Positions 13,604-14,974 of a stretch of DNA of 14,974 nucleotides are shown here, piece by piece. The DNA is taken from positions 1 through 14,974 of the forward strand of contig CAKORS010000022.1 of NCBI GenBank assembly GCA_934101605.1, read 5' to 3'. Each line of letters starts with the position of its first letter. Positions within the stretch are counted from its first letter, which is position 1. The DNA comes from an uncultured Bacilli bacterium (GTDB lineage: Bacteria; Bacillota_I; Bacilli_A; RF39; UBA660). The notes beneath the pieces were generated by a model that did no database searches, was not told the DNA's origin, and saw only the letters and a program-made list of their open reading frames with translations. The translations under genes were made by a program, and so were the position numbers.

Positions 13604-14974
13604 ATGTTTTTTTTAGATCTTTTTACAGATGGTGGAATAGGATTAATGTATTCTACATATTTAGGTGTTGCCTCTTTTTATAATTTTATGATAAAGGGAA
13701 TAGTAAATAATAATGGGGTTTTCAATAGCAATTTGGTTGATAATGCCATTGATGTTTTATATAGTTTCATGGGGCTATTTATGCTATTTAGAATAAGTAT
13801 TAGTTTACTACAATATCTAGTAAATCCTGATAAAGCTACAGATAAAAATATAGGAGGAGGAAAACTAGTAACTCATGTTTTGATTTCAATTGTACTATAT
13901 TTAACTCTAAATAGTTTTATTATTCCATTAAGCAAAAAATTACAAGATGCAATTATAGGAACGGAAGAGGCTACTGCCTATGATGTTATATTAAAAGAGA
14001 ACGCTACTGATGAAGAATTACAGGGAATGGGATTGTTACCGAGGCTCTTCTATAATATACAACATACTAAATCAGAATCAAAAACAAGTGCAAATTTACC
14101 AAATAAGACCAAAAGTAATACAACATCACTATATCAAAAAACATTTGCAAAATCGAATTGCTATAACGCAGACTTATCAAGTAGAACAAGAGACTTGCAA
14201 GCGGGAGATCAAAGATTTGAGAATATAATAGGATGTCAGTATGATCTTGATACAATAAAATCCGCTTGGAATGAGTATTACAAAGGATTCCATGTTGTCA
14301 AACAAGATAATTCCTGGATAATGTATTTTACTTCTGCCAATGAACAACCCTATGAGTTGATTAGAGAATTTCAAGATGGCTATTATTCTTCTTCATCAAC
14401 TGGAGAACAACGTGGTGGTAAAAACGGAGATGTAATGTATAAATTTTGCCTAAATGATAAGGAAACTGATTGTTATGACATCAATTTACAAAAATATCCA
14501 GTCAATGAAAAAGACACAGTTTATGGTTTAAAAGCTTCTGATATACCAGACAAAACAATACTTTCAGCAGGATATACAATAAAACGAGTAGGTAACGAAA
14601 AAGATGAAATTTCATGTAAAAACTCAATATCAACCGGATGTGCTCACTTTAGAATAGAAATATATTTAACAGTCCTAGAAAAGTATTCTACCGGAGAGTC
14701 TGGAGATTACTTAGATTGCTATTATATTTATCATGGGAAAGATGCCAGCGATAATTATTTAGATTTAACCTATACGAAAGCAACATTTTTTAAATTAGAT
14801 AGCAAATTACCGGCAGTATTAACTATAGATGGAAGAACAATAACTTCTAGTCATAGAGTTATTAAAAACGATTATGGGAGCAATTGGTATATTAGTTATA
14901 ACGACTCAACTGGTAGCAGATCAGAAAACTATGCTAATTACATCATGGAAGATCAAAAAGAAATACCTCTAAAG
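13604..14974 (+). CDS. Large membrane protein with extracytoplasmic cysteine-containing domain, possibly VirB6/TrbL-like (3' end outside window)
   Basis: An open frame of 457 codons runs from ATG 13604 to the last base with no stop, so the gene is 3'-partial. GGTGAT lies 4 nt before the ATG and matches the extended anti-Shine-Dalgarno pairing used by ruvA. The N-terminus has a short amphipathic part (1-45), a membrane helix at about 49-72 (NAIDVLYSFMGLFMLFRISI), a loop with NPDKATDKNIGGGK (74-87) and a second helix at about 88-109. After these comes a hydrophilic region of at least 345 residues with all seven cysteines (186, 211, 282, 290, 338, 346, 372), none before it. Helices plus a large exposed domain suggest a type IV secretion channel component (VirB6/TrbL type). 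I base this on topology and a general resemblance, not on a diagnostic motif. Codon use is richer in GCC, TCC, CCG and GTC than in the genes upstream. Confidence 0.8.
   Translation, partial: MFFLDLFTDGGIGLMYSTYLGVASFYNFMIKGIVNNNGVFNSNLVDNAIDVLYSFMGLFMLFRISISLLQYLVNPDKATDKNIGGGKLVTHVLISIVLYLTLNSFIIPLSKKLQDAIIGTEEATAYDVILKENATDEELQGMGLLPRLFYNIQHTKSESKTSANLPNKTKSNTTSLYQKTFAKSNCYNADLSSRTRDLQAGDQRFENIIGCQYDLDTIKSAWNEYYKGFHVVKQDNSWIMYFTSANEQPYELIREFQDGYYSSSSTGEQRGGKNGDVMYKFCLNDKETDCYDINLQKYPVNEKDTVYGLKASDIPDKTILSAGYTIKRVGNEKDEISCKNSISTGCAHFRIEIYLTVLEKYSTGESGDYLDCYYIYHGKDASDNYLDLTYTKATFFKLDSKLPAVLTIDGRTITSSHRVIKNDYGSNWYISYNDSTGSRSENYANYIMEDQKEIPLK

Noticed and set aside
14010..14374. Short frames on both strands within 14010-14374
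   Set aside because: All lie inside the continuous 457-codon frame that begins at 13604 and is open to the window end; that frame has the better start and protein-like composition.
1..14974. CRISPR arrays, tRNA or rRNA genes, insertion sequences, attachment sites
   Set aside because: No regularly spaced repeats, no cloverleaf or rRNA-like GC-rich stretch, no transposase or integrase frame and no flanking direct repeats were seen on either strand.

Overview
The window is a low-G+C, gene-dense bacterial chromosome segment. Isoleucine is mostly ATA, arginine mostly AGA, tryptophan is TGG, and TGA is a real stop (it ends trmR and trhP1), so the code is 11 and not the mycoplasma code. The gene order DUF1292(yrzB)-mltG-trmR(yrrM)-trhP1(yrrN)-trhP2(yrrO)-...-greA matches the Bacillus subtilis yrrK-greA neighbourhood, and ruvA-ruvB-queA-tgt is another Bacillota cluster. 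This suggests an uncultured, walled member of the Bacilli (perhaps an RF39-type gut lineage). The phylum-level placement is well supported; the lineage is inference.

Layout. (1) Positions 1-4019: a tightly overlapping plus-strand operon with a DUF1292 protein, the transglycosylase MltG, and the three proteins that make 5-methoxyuridine at the tRNA wobble base (TrmR, TrhP1, TrhP2). It ends at a bidirectional terminator shared with a convergent regulator. (2) 4047-5648: a tandem-XRE regulator divergent from a FemABX-type peptidoglycan-bridge aminoacyltransferase, with a palindrome in the femX promoter. This pair sits where udk lies in B. subtilis. (3) 5752-6225: greA with its own promoter and terminator. 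(4) 6302-9229: ruvA-ruvB followed by a membrane-anchored NlpC/P60 cell-wall hydrolase. (5) 9318-11493: queA-tgt (queuosine), preceded by an unusual leader in which a terminator-like hairpin separates a strong Shine-Dalgarno from the queA start. (6) 11550-12980: proS of the archaeal/eukaryotic-like type. (7) 13024-14974: a membrane-anchored thioredoxin-like protein divergent from a large membrane protein that runs off the window. The latter has two membrane helices and a large cysteine-containing domain resembling VirB6/TrbL-type secretion proteins.

Most of the window is housekeeping: tRNA wobble modification, proline charging, Holliday-junction processing, transcript cleavage and wall remodelling. 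The accessory material most likely to hold something new starts at about 13470, where base composition also rises. Recurring signals are extended -10 promoters (TGn before the -10 hexamer) with 17-bp spacers and very short leaders.

Start-codon corrections made here: ruvA begins at 6302, tgt at 10351, and the XRE regulator at 4472 (minus strand). No gap without a gene exceeds about 135 bases.
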